A stretch of DNA of 64,000 nt from Combretum micranthum. Lineage: Eukaryota > Streptophyta > Magnoliopsida > Myrtales > Combretaceae. The DNA lies in contig JAMXBD010002244.1 of assembly GCA_024138025.1 (NCBI GenBank), forward strand, positions 156,774-220,773. Reading direction: 5' to 3'. A model generated the notes under the pieces. The model was not told where the DNA came from and searched no databases. It worked only from the letters and a program-made list of their open reading frames with translations. Both the position numbers and the translations under genes were made by a program. This document shows, in pieces, positions 11,022-22,045 of this stretch; the stretch's first letter is position 1, and each line of letters opens with the position of its first letter.

Positions 11022-11496
11022 TGACGCAGTACGAAAAGCGTAGAGTGAAACGTGATCAACACATCGGTTGAAATCACAAGAACACAATTGCATACAAGCA
11101 ATTAATCAGAGAAAACTCTCTCAAAGTTTTGTAATTTGATATAAAAGTAATGTCTAACCTAACAAGAAACTAGTTTGCAACTATTTATACTATGAAATAA
11201 AAGCCCTAAAAAGATAACTCATAAAAGATATATAAGCTGGTACAAAGTTGGCAGCTTTGGAACCAGCTTTAAAAATTCATCACTCGCTGGATGCCATGAA
11301 GGCCGGCTCAAGGCCAGTAGCTTAGACTTCAAAGCCGGCAGCCTTGCTTTCAAGGCTGGCGGCGTTAATGTGATCCTTCACACATCTTCCAAAACTGGCC
11401 TTTTAAGGCCTGCAGCCTTTGTTCCCGCATCTCTTTGGTTGTTTCTTCAACATTTCTAACTTGCTCAAATACTCCTTAGCTAGCTTGGTTACATCA
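11022..11496 (-). repeat. 3' LTR of gypsy element 1
   Basis: 475 bp, TGAC to ATCA on the plus strand. It matches the other LTR over its full length with scattered differences. The plus-strand text carries a GC-richer zone around 11240-11430 with repeated AAGGCCGGC, AAGCCGGCAG and AAGGCTGGC motifs. Confidence 0.9.
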
Positions 11497-12696
11497 TTCT
11501 TTTCCACCTGTAGAAAATCAACCCCGAGTTCTCATCTGGATACAAAGATACATCATCAGGATAGAAAGGAAATATATCAGCAACGTTGAATGTTTTTGAA
11601 ATCCTCATGCTATCCGGAAGTCCAACTATATATACATTGTCGTTAATCTTCCTTACTATTTGATATAGCCGATACTTTCGTGGTTGCAACTTGTTGTATT
11701 CCCAATTGGTAATCGCTCCTTTCTTAGAACCATCACTTGATCTCCTATTGAGAATAACTGTTGCCTTTGATGCTTGTCTGCACTCGCTTTATACTTGGCA
11801 TTGGCCTTCTCAATCATTTCTTTAACTTCAGCTGTAGTAGTCTGCCAATTTTCTACCATATGTTTAGCTGGTGTACTGAACTCAGATGTTCTTGGTAGCT
11901 TTATCAAATCCACGGTGTGTTATGGTGTGTTGGTGTAGACAATAGAAAATGGAGATCTCTTAGTAGTTCTGTGGATTGAACTATTGTAGGTGAACTCCGC
12001 TTGAGCAAGGGATAAGTCCTACATCTTTGGCTTCTCTCCACAAATGCTTTTGATAATGTTTCCAAGGGTCCTGTTGGTTACCTCGGTTTGTCCGTCCGAG
12101 GAACCCCATGTAGTCGTACTATTTCTTTGAAAAAAGACTTGGCAATAGCTTGCGCATCAGTACTCTTCCTACATGGAATGAAATGGGCCATCTTAGAAAA
12201 CTTGTCTACAACCAAAAACTTAGTCAGCACTTCGTTAGGTATGAGACAAACCTAAAATAAAGTCTATGGACAAGTCCTCCTAGATGTTCTCAGGTACTGG
12301 TAGGGGAGTATATAGTCCGGCATTTTGAGAATAGCCCTTAGATGTTTAGCATATGTAACACCTCTACACAATATTCCCTACATCTCTCTTCAACCGGGGC
12401 CAATAATACCTTTCTGCCACTGCAGCAATAGTTTTATCTCTCCCAAGATTCCCTGCCAATCCTCCTCCATGTAGATCCCTAATTAATTTTTCTCTCAATG
12501 ATGATTCAGGGATACACAATCGGTTACCTTTCATCAAATAACCCTCATGTATGTGATATTCACTACAAGGCTCCCTGGTACTACATTTTTCCCAAATCTC
12601 CTTAAAATCAGGATCCCATGCATAAAGTTCCTTCACATGCTCAAATCCCACAACCTTAACACTCATCACAGCCAACACTTTAGCCCTCCTACTCAA
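11489..12696 (-). pseudogene. Integrase region of gypsy element 1
   Basis: The N-terminal zinc-binding part is at 12364-12696, ending in [20 protein letters not shown] and [15 protein letters not shown]. The second zinc-binding His appears as Asn (AGNLGRDK instead of the usual GHxGxxKT). The catalytic core at about 11940-12330 is readable only in pieces ([19 protein letters not shown]) with part of the middle missing. The C-terminal part (11489-11913) reads GDQVMVLRKER and then RKYRLYQIVRKINDNVYIVG and ISKTFNVADIFPFYPDD, the usual end of this polyprotein family. Stops and frameshifts separate the three blocks. Confidence 0.8.
11497..11508 (-). other. Polypurine tract of gypsy element 1
   Basis: On the minus strand GGTGGAAAAGAA abuts the start of the 3' LTR, the expected position of the plus-strand DNA primer. 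Confidence 0.6.
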
Positions 12697-12714
12697 GGCA
12701 TCAACAACTTTATT

Positions 12715-13095
12715 CTAAGTTCCATATTTGTGCATTAGTTTAAAAGGAAACCTTTGCAGAAATTGGATCCATCTAGCTTGCATATCCTTACTTATCCTAG
12801 TTTGATTACTCAGATGTTTTAGAGCCACACAGTCTGAGTGCAGCATAAACTCTTTCCCTACTAAATAGTGTTCCCACACTCTCAAAGCCCTCACAACCGA
12901 ATAGAACTCCTTGTCATATGTGGACCAGCTTCTTCTTGTCTCACACAACTTCTCACTATAGAAAGCAACTGGCCTCTTCTCTTGAGATAGCACAACCCTT
13001 ACTCCTACCCCACTGGCATCACAATATATCTCAAAGAGCTTCTCAAAATCCGGTAGCGCTAACATAGGAGCACTACATAACTTCTCCTTCAACAC
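12715..13095 (-). pseudogene. RNase H domain of gypsy element 1
   Basis: This 126-codon open stretch reads [48 protein letters not shown] and [13 protein letters not shown]. These are the catalytic Asp (YCDAS), Glu (YDKEF) and Asp (HSDC) blocks of the Ty3/gypsy RNase H that degrades the RNA strand during reverse transcription. It is one of the better preserved parts. It joins the RT region upstream through a frameshift near 13100. Confidence 0.85.
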
Positions 13096-13117
13096 AGCAA
13101 AACCAACCTCAGCTTCC

Positions 13118-13900
13118 TCACCCCATTGAAACTTCCCCCTTTTTTAGGTATTTGGTCAAAGGAGCAGCAATGGTACTGAAGTGCCTAATAAACCTCCTGT
13201 AAAAACTCGCTAAGCTTAGGAAACTTCTCAACTCTGTCACAGTCTTAGGAGCAGGCCACTCCCTTATAAATCTCACCTTTTCATCATCCACCATGATCCC
13301 ATCACTATTAACGATAAACCCCAAAACAGCAACCTTTTCACCGTAAAAATACACTTTTTCATATTTGCATATAATTTATTTTCCAGCAATACAGTCATAA
13401 CACTCCTAAGATTCTCTATGTGCTTTTCTTCAGACTTACTATAAATCAGGATATCGTCAAAATAAATTCCGACAAATCATCTAATAAAAGATTTTAGTGC
13501 CTAGTTCATAAACCGCATGAATGTACTGGGAGCATTGCTGAGGCTAAAGGGCATAACCATCTACTCATGGAGCCCCTTTTTTGTCTTGAAGGTTGTCTTC
13601 TATTCATCCCCAAGCCTAATCTGGATCTGGTAATAGCCACTCCTCAAATAAACCTTGGAAAATACAACTGCTCCACTCAATCTGTCCAGCATATCCGTCA
13701 GACGAGAAATTAGGAATTTATACTCAATTGTGATCTTGTTGATAGCTCTACTATCAACACACATCCACTAACTGCCATCCTTCTTAAGTGTAAGCAGCAC
13801 AGGCACCGCACAAGGACTTAAGCTATCCCTAATAGAGTCTTTATGTATCAGCTCCTGTACCTTTTCATGCAAGATTGCTATTTCCTTATGACTCATCTTA
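13118..13900 (-). pseudogene. Reverse transcriptase region of gypsy element 1
   Basis: Fragments in several frames include a [17 protein letters not shown] fingers motif near 13730-13760, the catalytic box IYFDDILIYSKS with YFDD at about 13452-13463, and the thumb/connection at 13118-13354 ([37 protein letters not shown]). The YFDD residues are intact although the frame is broken around them. Confidence 0.85.
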
Positions 13901-14239
13901 TAGTGTGGCAAATTTGGCAAGCTAGGCACCAAATCAATCTGGTGTTAGATATCTCTCAGAGGTGTTAATCCTTCTAGAAAATCTTTTGGCAATACATCTT
14001 TAAACTCTTCCACCACTCCCTTCACACACTTGGCACTTCACTTCTATTCTCCTCCTCTACTCATGACATTCTTTATAACCAAAGCATGTACCACTTTAGA
14101 CTCCTTGATAGTCTCCTCCATCCCCTTTCCAGATTTAGTAATAGTTAAAAAGGAACGCTTTTTAGTTCTAGCCTCTTTGGAGCGATTGGCTACCTTAAGA
14201 GATAGCAAAGTGTATTTCACACCACCCTTCTCCTAATCT

Positions 14240-14545
14240 ATATAAATTCTCTTGCAACATGCTGCACATTCAAATCATATTGCTAAGGATGCCCGAATAA
14301 CACATGATAGGCATCCATGTCTACAATATCATAGTAAACCTCATCCTATATTTGCTAATAGAGAATGGCACTGATACCTCTCTTTCACATTATCCTCTTA
14401 GTAGACTTTATCCACCCTATGAGATAGGGGTTAGGATGCTTTTCAATTGGAAGCTACAACTGATCAACCACTGCTCTACTAACTATGTTCTCACCACTCC
14501 CACTATCCACAATCAAATCATACACCCTTCCACCAATAGTGCTCC
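14240..14545 (-). pseudogene. Aspartic protease region of gypsy element 1
   Basis: On the minus strand the active-site region reads LIVDSGSGENIVSRAVVDQL (D-S-G present) near 14470-14530. The downstream part, YYDIVDMDAYHVLFGHP and QYDLN, is near 14260-14330 and matches the conserved C-terminal half of retroviral-type proteases. Several stops interrupt it. Confidence 0.65.
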
Positions 14546-14699
14546 TAGTACGAAACAACTGATGCCGCTGAGTATCATCTCCTTGTTTAGGCACCAACAA
14601 CATTTCCTGATTGACATAGGTTAGTTCAACACCCCATCTTCATTCTCATAATCCTCATCATCACCATCGGGTTCACAATTTTCTTCTTCATCATCCCGC

Positions 14700-15946
14700 T
14701 CTACAATGTTTACACTCTTCCTATTTGGACATTCATTGGACCTGTCTCCTGGTTAGTTACAACGAAAACATTTGCCTAAGATAGGTTTTGCATAAGGATT
14801 GTTTAGCTTTGAGGACTCTTTAGTCTCAATAGGCTTTTTACCAACAACCATGTCATCCCTCTTTACGTTACCCACATTCTGCCTCTCCTCATGACCTTTA
14901 TTTTTCTCATCATGGACCTACTATTGCCTGTACGATCAACTCCATAACTCCTATTTCCCCCTTGAAATTGGCTACTCTTATCCTGTATCATCATCTCTAC
15001 CCTAAGGGCTATATTCTTGGCTTCGTTTAAGCTCTTCATCACATTCACTCCAATCTTGTCCCTAATCTGTAACTTCAACCCATCAATATACCTAGCCACC
15101 TAATGCCCTTCACTTTCTCTCAAATCACTGCTCTCAGCCAATCTCATAAAATCGGTCGTATAGTCATGAACAGAACGTTGACCTTGACGACATCTTTGAT
15201 ATTGCTGAAAGAGAATTTGTTCATAGTTGGGAGGCAGAAAATCTCGTTGCAATAGTTGCTTCATCCGGTACTATGTTCTCACCGGTTGCCTTCCCTCTCT
15301 CTATCTCCTATTCTGTAACCTCTCATACCAAGCAGAAGCTCTCCCCTTCAACCTGCAAGCAACTAATCTCACTCTACGATCCTCTGGTATTTCCATATAA
15401 TCGAAAAATCGACCTACTTCCACCAACCAGTCAAAGAACTCTTCAATATTCATGTTGCCATTACAACAAGGGAATAAACCTTTAAATGGAAATCCCCTCC
15501 ATCACCGTAATTGTATCCATAGTAATTCCGCCTGTATCTACCACCACAGTTATCACCCTGATCATGACCATAGTAATTCCTTCGATTTCTTCCACCTCCA
15601 TCACCGCCTCTCCCTCACGATGTCTCTCATTATATAGTAATTCATCCTCCTCATCAGATTCCTCATCGGAAATCTAGGCCCATCGATTTGCAGTGGCAGG
15701 TCGATTAACTGGACCCCCATGGGCTCCTCTTAACCCTGTTTGTCCTATACCAAACTCTCTACCTCCATTGACAACCTCTGCTAGTGTGTCAAAACATTGG
15801 ATCAATTCCCTAAGACGATCTTCAATCAGTTAGATTCTTTGATCCATGGCTTCGTTTATCACCCCAAGAACCTCAGTCCCTTAAACTCTCGTATCATGGA
15901 CACCACCATGAATACGATTGCTATCAGCACCTTCGTCTGAAGACAT
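14700..15946 (-). pseudogene. gag region of gypsy element 1
   Basis: It starts at an ATG (14944-14946 of the 15,000s, i.e. plus-strand CAT at 15944-15946) reading MSSDEGADSNRIHGG. The Retrotrans_gag core lies at about 15150-15450 ([55 protein letters not shown]). The C-terminal part is open at 14863-15099 (YIDGLKLQIRDKIG). A CCHC zinc knuckle at about 14722-14765 is recognisable but damaged: it reads CFRCN, a stop, then PGDRSNEC, with the His position replaced by Asp. Confidence 0.75.
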
Positions 15947-15966
15947 CTTTGCAGGATTCCAACCTT

Positions 15967-15978
15967 ACTCTGATACCA
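15967..15978 (-). other. Primer binding site of gypsy element 1
   Basis: The minus strand reads TGGTATCAGAGT two bases after the end of the 5' LTR. It is complementary to the 3' end of plant initiator tRNA-Met (TGGTATCAGAGC expected), with one mismatch at the last base. Confidence 0.85.
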
Positions 15979-15980
15979 AC

Positions 15981-16463
15981 TGACAAATACAAAAAGCATA
16001 GAGTAAAACGTGATCAACACACCGATTGAAATCATAAGAACACAATTGCACACAAGCAATTAATTAGAGAAAATTCTCTCAAAGTTTTGTAATTTGATAT
16101 AAAAGTAATGTCTAAACTAACAAGAAACTAGTTTGCAACTATTTATACTATGAAATAAAAGCCCTAAAAAGATAATTCGTAAAAGATAAATATAAGATAT
16201 TGGCTGGTACAAAGCTGGCAGCTTTGAAACCAGCTTTAAAAATTCGTTACTCGCTCGATGCCATGAAGGTCAACTCAAGGCCGGCCGCTTAGACTTCAAA
16301 GCCGGTAGCCTTGCTTTCAAGGCCAGTGGCGCTAATGTCGTCCTTTACGCATCTTCTAAAGCTGGCCTTTTAAGGCCGATTACTTTTGTTCCCACGTCTC
16401 TTTGGTTATTTCTTCGACATTTCTAACTCATTCAAATACTCCTCAGCTAGCTTAGTTGCATCA
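15981..16463 (-). repeat. 5' LTR of gypsy element 1
   Basis: 483 bp, paired with 11022-11496. It is a few bases longer because of small indels (for example an extra GATAAATATA-type stretch near 16186). It is flanked on its outer side by the AGATA target duplication. Confidence 0.9.
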
Positions 16464-16468
16464 AGATA

Positions 16469-16615
16469 CCTAATTGTATATTTTGTCAAAGTCCAAATAT
16501 CATTCGTAACATTATTCCACTACCTTAACTTACCATTGAAAGTTGTAGATGTGGAGAATCCTCATCTAAGTGTCATGTGCTTTGGTGTGAGTTATGCACT
16601 TTACGTGTCAAGCGA
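16469..16615. repeat. Direct duplication, right copy
   Basis: Right half of the duplicated segment interrupted by gypsy element 1 (compare 10831-10980). It ends in the shared CATGTGCTTTGGTGTGA and a following GCACTTTACGTGTCAA. Confidence 0.6.
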
Positions 16616-17472
16616 AAAATATAAAGACTTAGAATGATATGTCATATAAAATGAAATAGAGAGGAATCACAATTGAAGAACAAGTGAGTATTGTACAATT
16701 AAGTACTGATGTGGCAATTTAGTAATACAAATACTTCAATTTTATTGTATCCAGCAAGAGTAGTGATAACTCGAATACAACAAAACGATAACCTCCATTA
16801 TGATATGATATCAAAAATCTCAAATGTGAAATGTGGAATCCCTCATTTGAGGCCTCTTAAATGGAAGAGACTGCTTATCATTCAACTTTTACATCCTTCT
16901 CCAATGTTGTCTACTACGGTTAGGTTGTCTCTTCTATATTAGCAAACAAAACAAACGGTACTAAGTGATGTAGTAAAAATAGTCACGAAAAATTTGATTG
17001 AGTATTAAATTACCTACTTTAAAGTTCAAGTACTAAATTAAATTCTATATAAAGTTCAAATACCAAATCTAATATTTTCTTTAATTTGAATATTATGGCC
17101 TAGTTAGTCCAAATAATTACTAGGCCTTAAAACCCCTTTACATTTTATCCCCGATTAGAAATTCTATTGTTAGAGTCAAAGGGTTATTAGACATTTCTTC
17201 AGTGTGCTATACGCCGAAGTCACTACTTCTTGTGCATAGCGTAAAGCTAATAAACTATCATGCTACTTCCTAGTGCATCCATATAATGTCAGACTCTACA
17301 TTTATATAATAAACTCTAATTTATAAAATCGAGCATCCACACAACAATTTACTTGGCATGTAGTCTCAAAGCACCATTGAAATCTACGCATGATCCTAGA
17401 CTTGCAACAATGAAAAATTATGTTGCTTCATTGAATAAATCTTCTTCAATGACCAATTGGCCTTGTACAAGG
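16616..17472. other. AT-rich intergenic DNA
   Basis: No gene seen. Around 16995-17090 there are further AGTACTAAATTAAATT and AAAGTTCAAATACC motifs related to the foldback repeat at 10613, possibly its distal arm. Confidence 0.35.
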
Positions 17473-18058
17473 TAGGGTGGGTGTGGATCATATTGGTCCA
17501 CTTTTGATGAAAATCAAATCAAACCATAATTTATAATTTGATTTTTTTTTCCTTCCTAAACCAAACCTATGGTTTGGTTTAGATTAGAAAATTTCTAAAC
17601 CATTAACTAACAGTTTGGTTTCATTCAAATTATGGATTAAATCAATATTCTAATAGAAAAACCTAGTTCTAATATTTTACATCTGTGTAGAGATTCAAAT
17701 ATTGAAATCATTAATCTCAACAAAATACTTTTATAAATCAATTACATTCATAATCCATAATCTTTTGCAAAATTCTTTAGTCACTAACACAATACACCTG
17801 TTGATTAATACATAATAAAATAAAATCTATAGTCCTCAAGAAAAAATCTACTCAATCATCTACTAACAAATTTGGCAAAAAAAAAATAAAAAAATCATCT
17901 ACCAATAGAAATAATTTTATGAATAAAAGTCATATGCTAACAAAAAATATAATAAAAAATTAATACATAATAAGATATGTAACTAATTAACAAAATCTAT
18001 ACTCCACAAAGTTTAAACAATTTGGTTTTGTTCGATTGGTTTTTTTGCCCATCCCTTA
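17473..18058. mobile_element. hAT-like non-autonomous element
   Basis: The left end TAGGGTGGGTGTGGATC pairs with the complement of the right end, TAAGGGATGGGCAAAAAAAC, as imperfect terminal inverted repeats of the plant hAT type. The outer 8-bp flanks, GTACAAGG (17465-17472) and GTATAAAG (18059-18066), agree at six of eight positions, the expected hAT target duplication after decay. The inside has subterminal TGGTTTGGTTT and AAACCAAACC motifs and no open frame. Confidence 0.6.
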
Positions 18059-19130
18059 GTATAAAGTTAATAAAAATTCTCCATTTGGTTTATGAAAACT
18101 ATTCCTGTTATTGAGTTGACTTTGATGAAATAATATTGCCTAAGTTATTTCAATATATTCTTGGATTTCACATTTTGACATAAATTGATAAAATTATGTA
18201 CCAAGCGTATGCTTAATCCAAAAGATGAAATATACCAAATAGACTAATTGCTTTGTGATTGACAATAACTATTAAGGCCAATTAGTCATTTATTATGGCT
18301 TTCACTTATTTTTTTCTAGAATTTCTATTAAAATTCCATTCATGATTTAAAGGTGTTTAGTGCATATCACTATTTTCTTGAAATTGCTCTAAATATATGA
18401 GAATGTCCATAATAAATAAACTCCTCAAGAGAGCACATTAAAACCATATTTTTATAAGAGTTCATACTGCATTTACAATAGATTCTTCACCAACCCCTCC
18501 GCCCACACCCCACCCATCCCCCCTATTCCCACCCTACCTCAATTGATGCTAAAAAAGAAAAAAATTCCATCCAAAATGTAGATGCAAAACTTATTGGGTA
18601 AATGGCACATGCAAATGAGTCATTCACTTCATGTGACAAGAGAAGAGTAGTGCAATTTGGATTGACATGATGGAGTAGAGTGGATCAAGAAAAAGAAGGA
18701 TGTGATCTTGATCGGTTGACATATTGATATGTCTATTAGAATGGCTAGAACACTTTGATTTTGAAGAGCATAGTTTTTACCATTAGATTGTTTCGAGGAC
18801 CAATGACCAAGATGAACCGAGGTTTTAGAGCCATTTGTAGACTTCAATAAGAGTTCATGCATAAGCTCGGTAAGCTTTCCAATGACCCGACTACATGAGC
18901 CTACTGAGAAAAATTAGAAGCTAACTTTAATAAATCCTATTATGAGCTCAAAAATCTTAAATTTTCTAAGTCATTCCAAAAATGAGCTTAATTTTTTCTA
19001 TAATGTTATAATCTGAAAAATCGGTCTAAATTATCATTGATAGATCCTATTTTATCACTTTTGCACTTTTGCCTCTCTATGAATTGCAACCTCTATATAT
19101 ATAAATATTAAACTTTTACAATAACAAATA
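18059..19130. other. AT-rich intergenic DNA
   Basis: No gene, RNA or clear repeat is supported. A C-rich patch (about 18495-18540) stands out from the AT background. Short minus-strand frame 18629-18862 has no recognised features. Confidence 0.45.
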
Positions 19131-19910
19131 GGGTAAACTGCGCGAACATTCCTTGAAAACTTTAGGAATTGCATATATCTAGATTTTTCAAAAGTCAGTA
19201 CTTATACCCCTTAAAAACAAATAAATTGCACTGATCTCTCCTAAAAACTTTGGAAATTGCATCGACCCCCTTTTTTTTCTAGTAAACATTTATACCCATA
19301 AAAAACTAACATGGTGAATAAGATATAAAGTCTGCTTAGTTAATGCTAATTTGTCGTTATATATATAATATGTTTAATAAAAATTATTTTTTAAAAATTA
19401 TTAAAAAATTTTATTATAATTTTTACTATATTAATTTTTGAGTAAAAGAAAAAAATAGTTAATTATCATTTTTCTTCTTCTATAATTGTACTTTAATATG
19501 AAACAAATATATTAGAAATTTTTTTTATTATGTTAAAACACACCTATGGCACTATTTTTTACTAAAAATGTTTTTTTTTTTTATAATTAGAATTGCATTT
19601 TATATGTAAGGCTCAAAGAACAAAAAAGAAATAAAAAAGTTTACATTCTTTAATATTTAAAATTTTAAATATTTTTTTGAAACATTTATTAATTAAACAT
19701 ATTATATGTAATGACATAGTATAACCAAATGAACAAAATTTAGATATTAGTTTTACATTAGTTTTTAATGTTGCAAGTGTTGACTTTTGAAAAAACTAGA
19801 GATTTATATGATTTTCAAAATTTTCAAGGAAGATCCATGCAATTTACTTCTTTTCAAGGGATATAAGTGCTAACTTTTAGAAAACCCAAGGATTCATGTA
19901 ATATCTATTT
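19131..19910. mobile_element. Long-TIR foldback/MULE-like element
   Basis: The left arm (about 19131-19290) reads GGGTAAACTGCGCGAACATT, CCTTGAAAACTTT, TTTTCAAAAGTCAGTACTTA and GGAAATTGCA. The complement of the right arm (about 19740-19910) carries the same series in the same order (AAATTGCATGGATCTTCCTT, TTGAAAATTTTGAAAAT, TTTTCAAAAGTCAACACTT, TTAGCACTTATATCCC). The two arms form a long imperfect inverted repeat around an AT-rich core with no gene. This is typical of plant Mutator-like or foldback non-autonomous elements. Exact ends and target duplication are not fixed. Confidence 0.5.
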
Positions 19911-19933
19911 TTGGTACACATGAATCGTTTGTA

Positions 19934-19980
19934 ATGGAATGGAATAGAATAGAATGGAATGGATTGGATTGGATGGGAAT
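19934..19980. repeat. (TGGAA/TAGAA)n pentanucleotide tract
   Basis: A run of GGAATGGAATAGAATAGAAT followed by GGAATGGATTGGATTGGATG, a degenerate pentamer microsatellite. Related AATGGAATGG bits recur at about 20035-20060, possibly marking the two arms of a MITE between 19920 and 20330. Confidence 0.5.
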
Positions 19981-20889
19981 GAAATAGAATGAGTTTTGGA
20001 ATTACAAATCCATTCCTATATTTGGATGGTTACATGGAATAGAATGAAATGGAATGGCTATAAAGTATATTTGTCAAAATTGTTCCTAATAATAAATGCA
20101 AATGCAAATGCAAATACAAACACAAACATGTGATAGGATAAAAAAGTAATTATACTTTGCATAATTAATAAAACTAGAATGAAATCATGATTATGTCTTT
20201 AAGAAGACAGAATCGTTAATTCTGAGGAATCGCACCAGCCTCTAAAAGTGCATCCAAATATAAGAAATAGAAAAACCCAAAATCGCAATTCCATTCTGGG
20301 TCTATTTCATCATACTAAACATAATATAAAGGTCCACACAATTTATCCTAATAAATATTAATAAAAGTCAAAAGCGTCAATTGAAATAATACAATGTTGT
20401 GGTAGGAAGGACAATTTAAAACTATACATTCATTCATTACATTTATTACTCGGAGTGATTGATGGTGTGATAAACGGGACGAGGTCGTCTTGACCTTTTT
20501 ATCTTAAGGGAGATGGTCCTGCATTTATGGAAGTCATGAACTTCTATGGCTAGACAGAAATTTAACGCTTGGTGGAAAGCTATGGAGTTGATTTGTCATT
20601 TAGTTAAAGAAAATCAGGAGTGGTAATGCATACAAAACGCTTCATGAGGGTTTGCCTTCAAAGGCATTTATTAAAATACACACAAGACGCTCAAAGAGGT
20701 GCTTGAGATTTAATATTATAGACACTTAATTTGTACAACATTTGAAAATTATATGATAGATGAAATTTCTAATTCCTAAATTATATTCCGATTTATACCT
20801 TTATGGGTGTGTGTATATATTAATATAGACAGGGAAAATAGAAGTTCTTATCTTATATTATAAAGTTATTCCTCTTATTTTTTTCCTGA

Positions 20890-21220
20890 TATATATAATT
20901 GTAAACAAGTTAAGTCGACACAATATAGTGTTGAGTTTAATCTCAACTAAAATTAAAAGTCTAAGCTCAAATCTGACTTATGTAACATCATATAAACTCA
21001 AACTCGAGTCAATCAAGTTTATTTAAACTCGATCTACTAGAAAAATAATTTTAATTTTAACTAAAATTATGTTAAACTCTATAAGACTCAACGAGACTTA
21101 CAAGTTCATCGAACTAAATATATGAAATTTGAGTTTAGTTTGATAAACTATTTAAAAAGCTCAATTTTAAATTCGACTAAATTCAAAATGAATTCAACCA
21201 AGTGCCCGTGTTTGATCCGC
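20890..21220. mobile_element. hAT-like MITE related to the 6146-6555 copy (decayed)
   Basis: The left end TTGTAAACAAGTTAAGTCGA parallels ATTACAAACAAGTCAAATCG of the 6146 element. The inside is again dense in AACTCGAGTC, TCAAGTTTATTTAAACTCGA and GTTCATCGAACTAAATA motifs. The layout (CTCGA-type subterminal repeats, a central TTTTAATTTTAACTAAAAT core) is the same. The right terminus is too diverged to fix. Confidence 0.45.
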
Positions 21221-21453
21221 AGGAGTGGCAGCTAAGCCCAATATAAATGTCATCAATTTACTTCACGGGAATTGTCACATTATCGTCAATTTTTGAAAAG
21301 TCGATGTTTATCCTAACAGAGTGGCTTAATTTCCACCTGGCTGACTTTTGCTGGTTTTTTTTTCCGGTGGGAGACTTTTGCTTGTTATGTCGTGATCTAT
21401 CCACGTTTATTCACGAAAATAAAGTTAAGGCACTCAATATTACTGGCCTGATT

Positions 21454-21684
21454 GGACGCATGTTTGGATTGTCCGTTTTTCATTTGTATTTGTATTTTTT
21501 TAAAATAATATGTATAAATATATCCGATTTACATTTAAATTTTATCTATATTTGTTCTATTTGATCTTTTGATAAGAATTATCAACTTTTTTTTATCTAT
21601 ATCTATTTCTTAATAAATAATTTATTAACAAAAGTTTGAAAAAATATCTGTATCTACCTAAAAAAAAGCCAAAACAAACGGACC
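21454..21684 (-). mobile_element. MITE family X, copy 1
   Basis: 231 bp with ends GGACGCATGTTTGG and, complemented, GGTCCGTTTGTTTTGG. The complement of the whole segment aligns along its length with 34325-34545, sharing blocks such as AATAAATTATTTATTAAGAA (here) and ACAAATTATTTATAAAAAA, GATCAAATA, ATCGGATATATTTATA and ATATTATTTTAAAA. A more diverged relative appears at about 21885-22045. No coding capacity; superfamily undetermined. Confidence 0.5.
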
Positions 21685-22045
21685 TATATCAAAAATAAGA
21701 AAAGAACATGCGTGGAAAAAAAAAAAGTACATAATCATTAGCTCTATATTTCCTACGATAGTATTTATTTTCTCTCCAGTAAAATGAAACTTATTTTGGG
21801 ATTAAATTATATTATCATTTTCCTTGTCGCGAGCAGTACACATCTTTTTGTTTCTAAACAAAATTTCAGTTTGGATTATTTGATTTTTATGTTGTATCAA
21901 ATTCATATTTGTATTCAATTTATTTGATCTGTTTGTAAATAAAAATATCTATTTTTCATATATATTAATTTTTGATAAATAATCTATTTATTAAAAATAA
22001 AATATCAAAATGACATGAAAACAAAAAACAAAATAGGCGTTAAAA

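Larger units (their letters stand above)
11022..16463 (-). mobile_element. Ty3/gypsy LTR retrotransposon, structurally complete, coding-dead
   Basis: Two LTRs (11022-11496 and 15981-16463) both start TGAC and end CATCA on the plus strand. A perfect 5-bp target duplication AGATA flanks them (11017-11021 and 16464-16468). The element is read on the minus strand: PBS next to the right LTR, gag, protease, reverse transcriptase, RNase H, integrase, and a purine tract next to the left LTR. This pol order (integrase last) defines Ty3/gypsy. The coding region is broken by many stops and frameshifts, so it cannot move on its own. I see no chromodomain after the integrase C-terminus. Confidence 0.92.
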
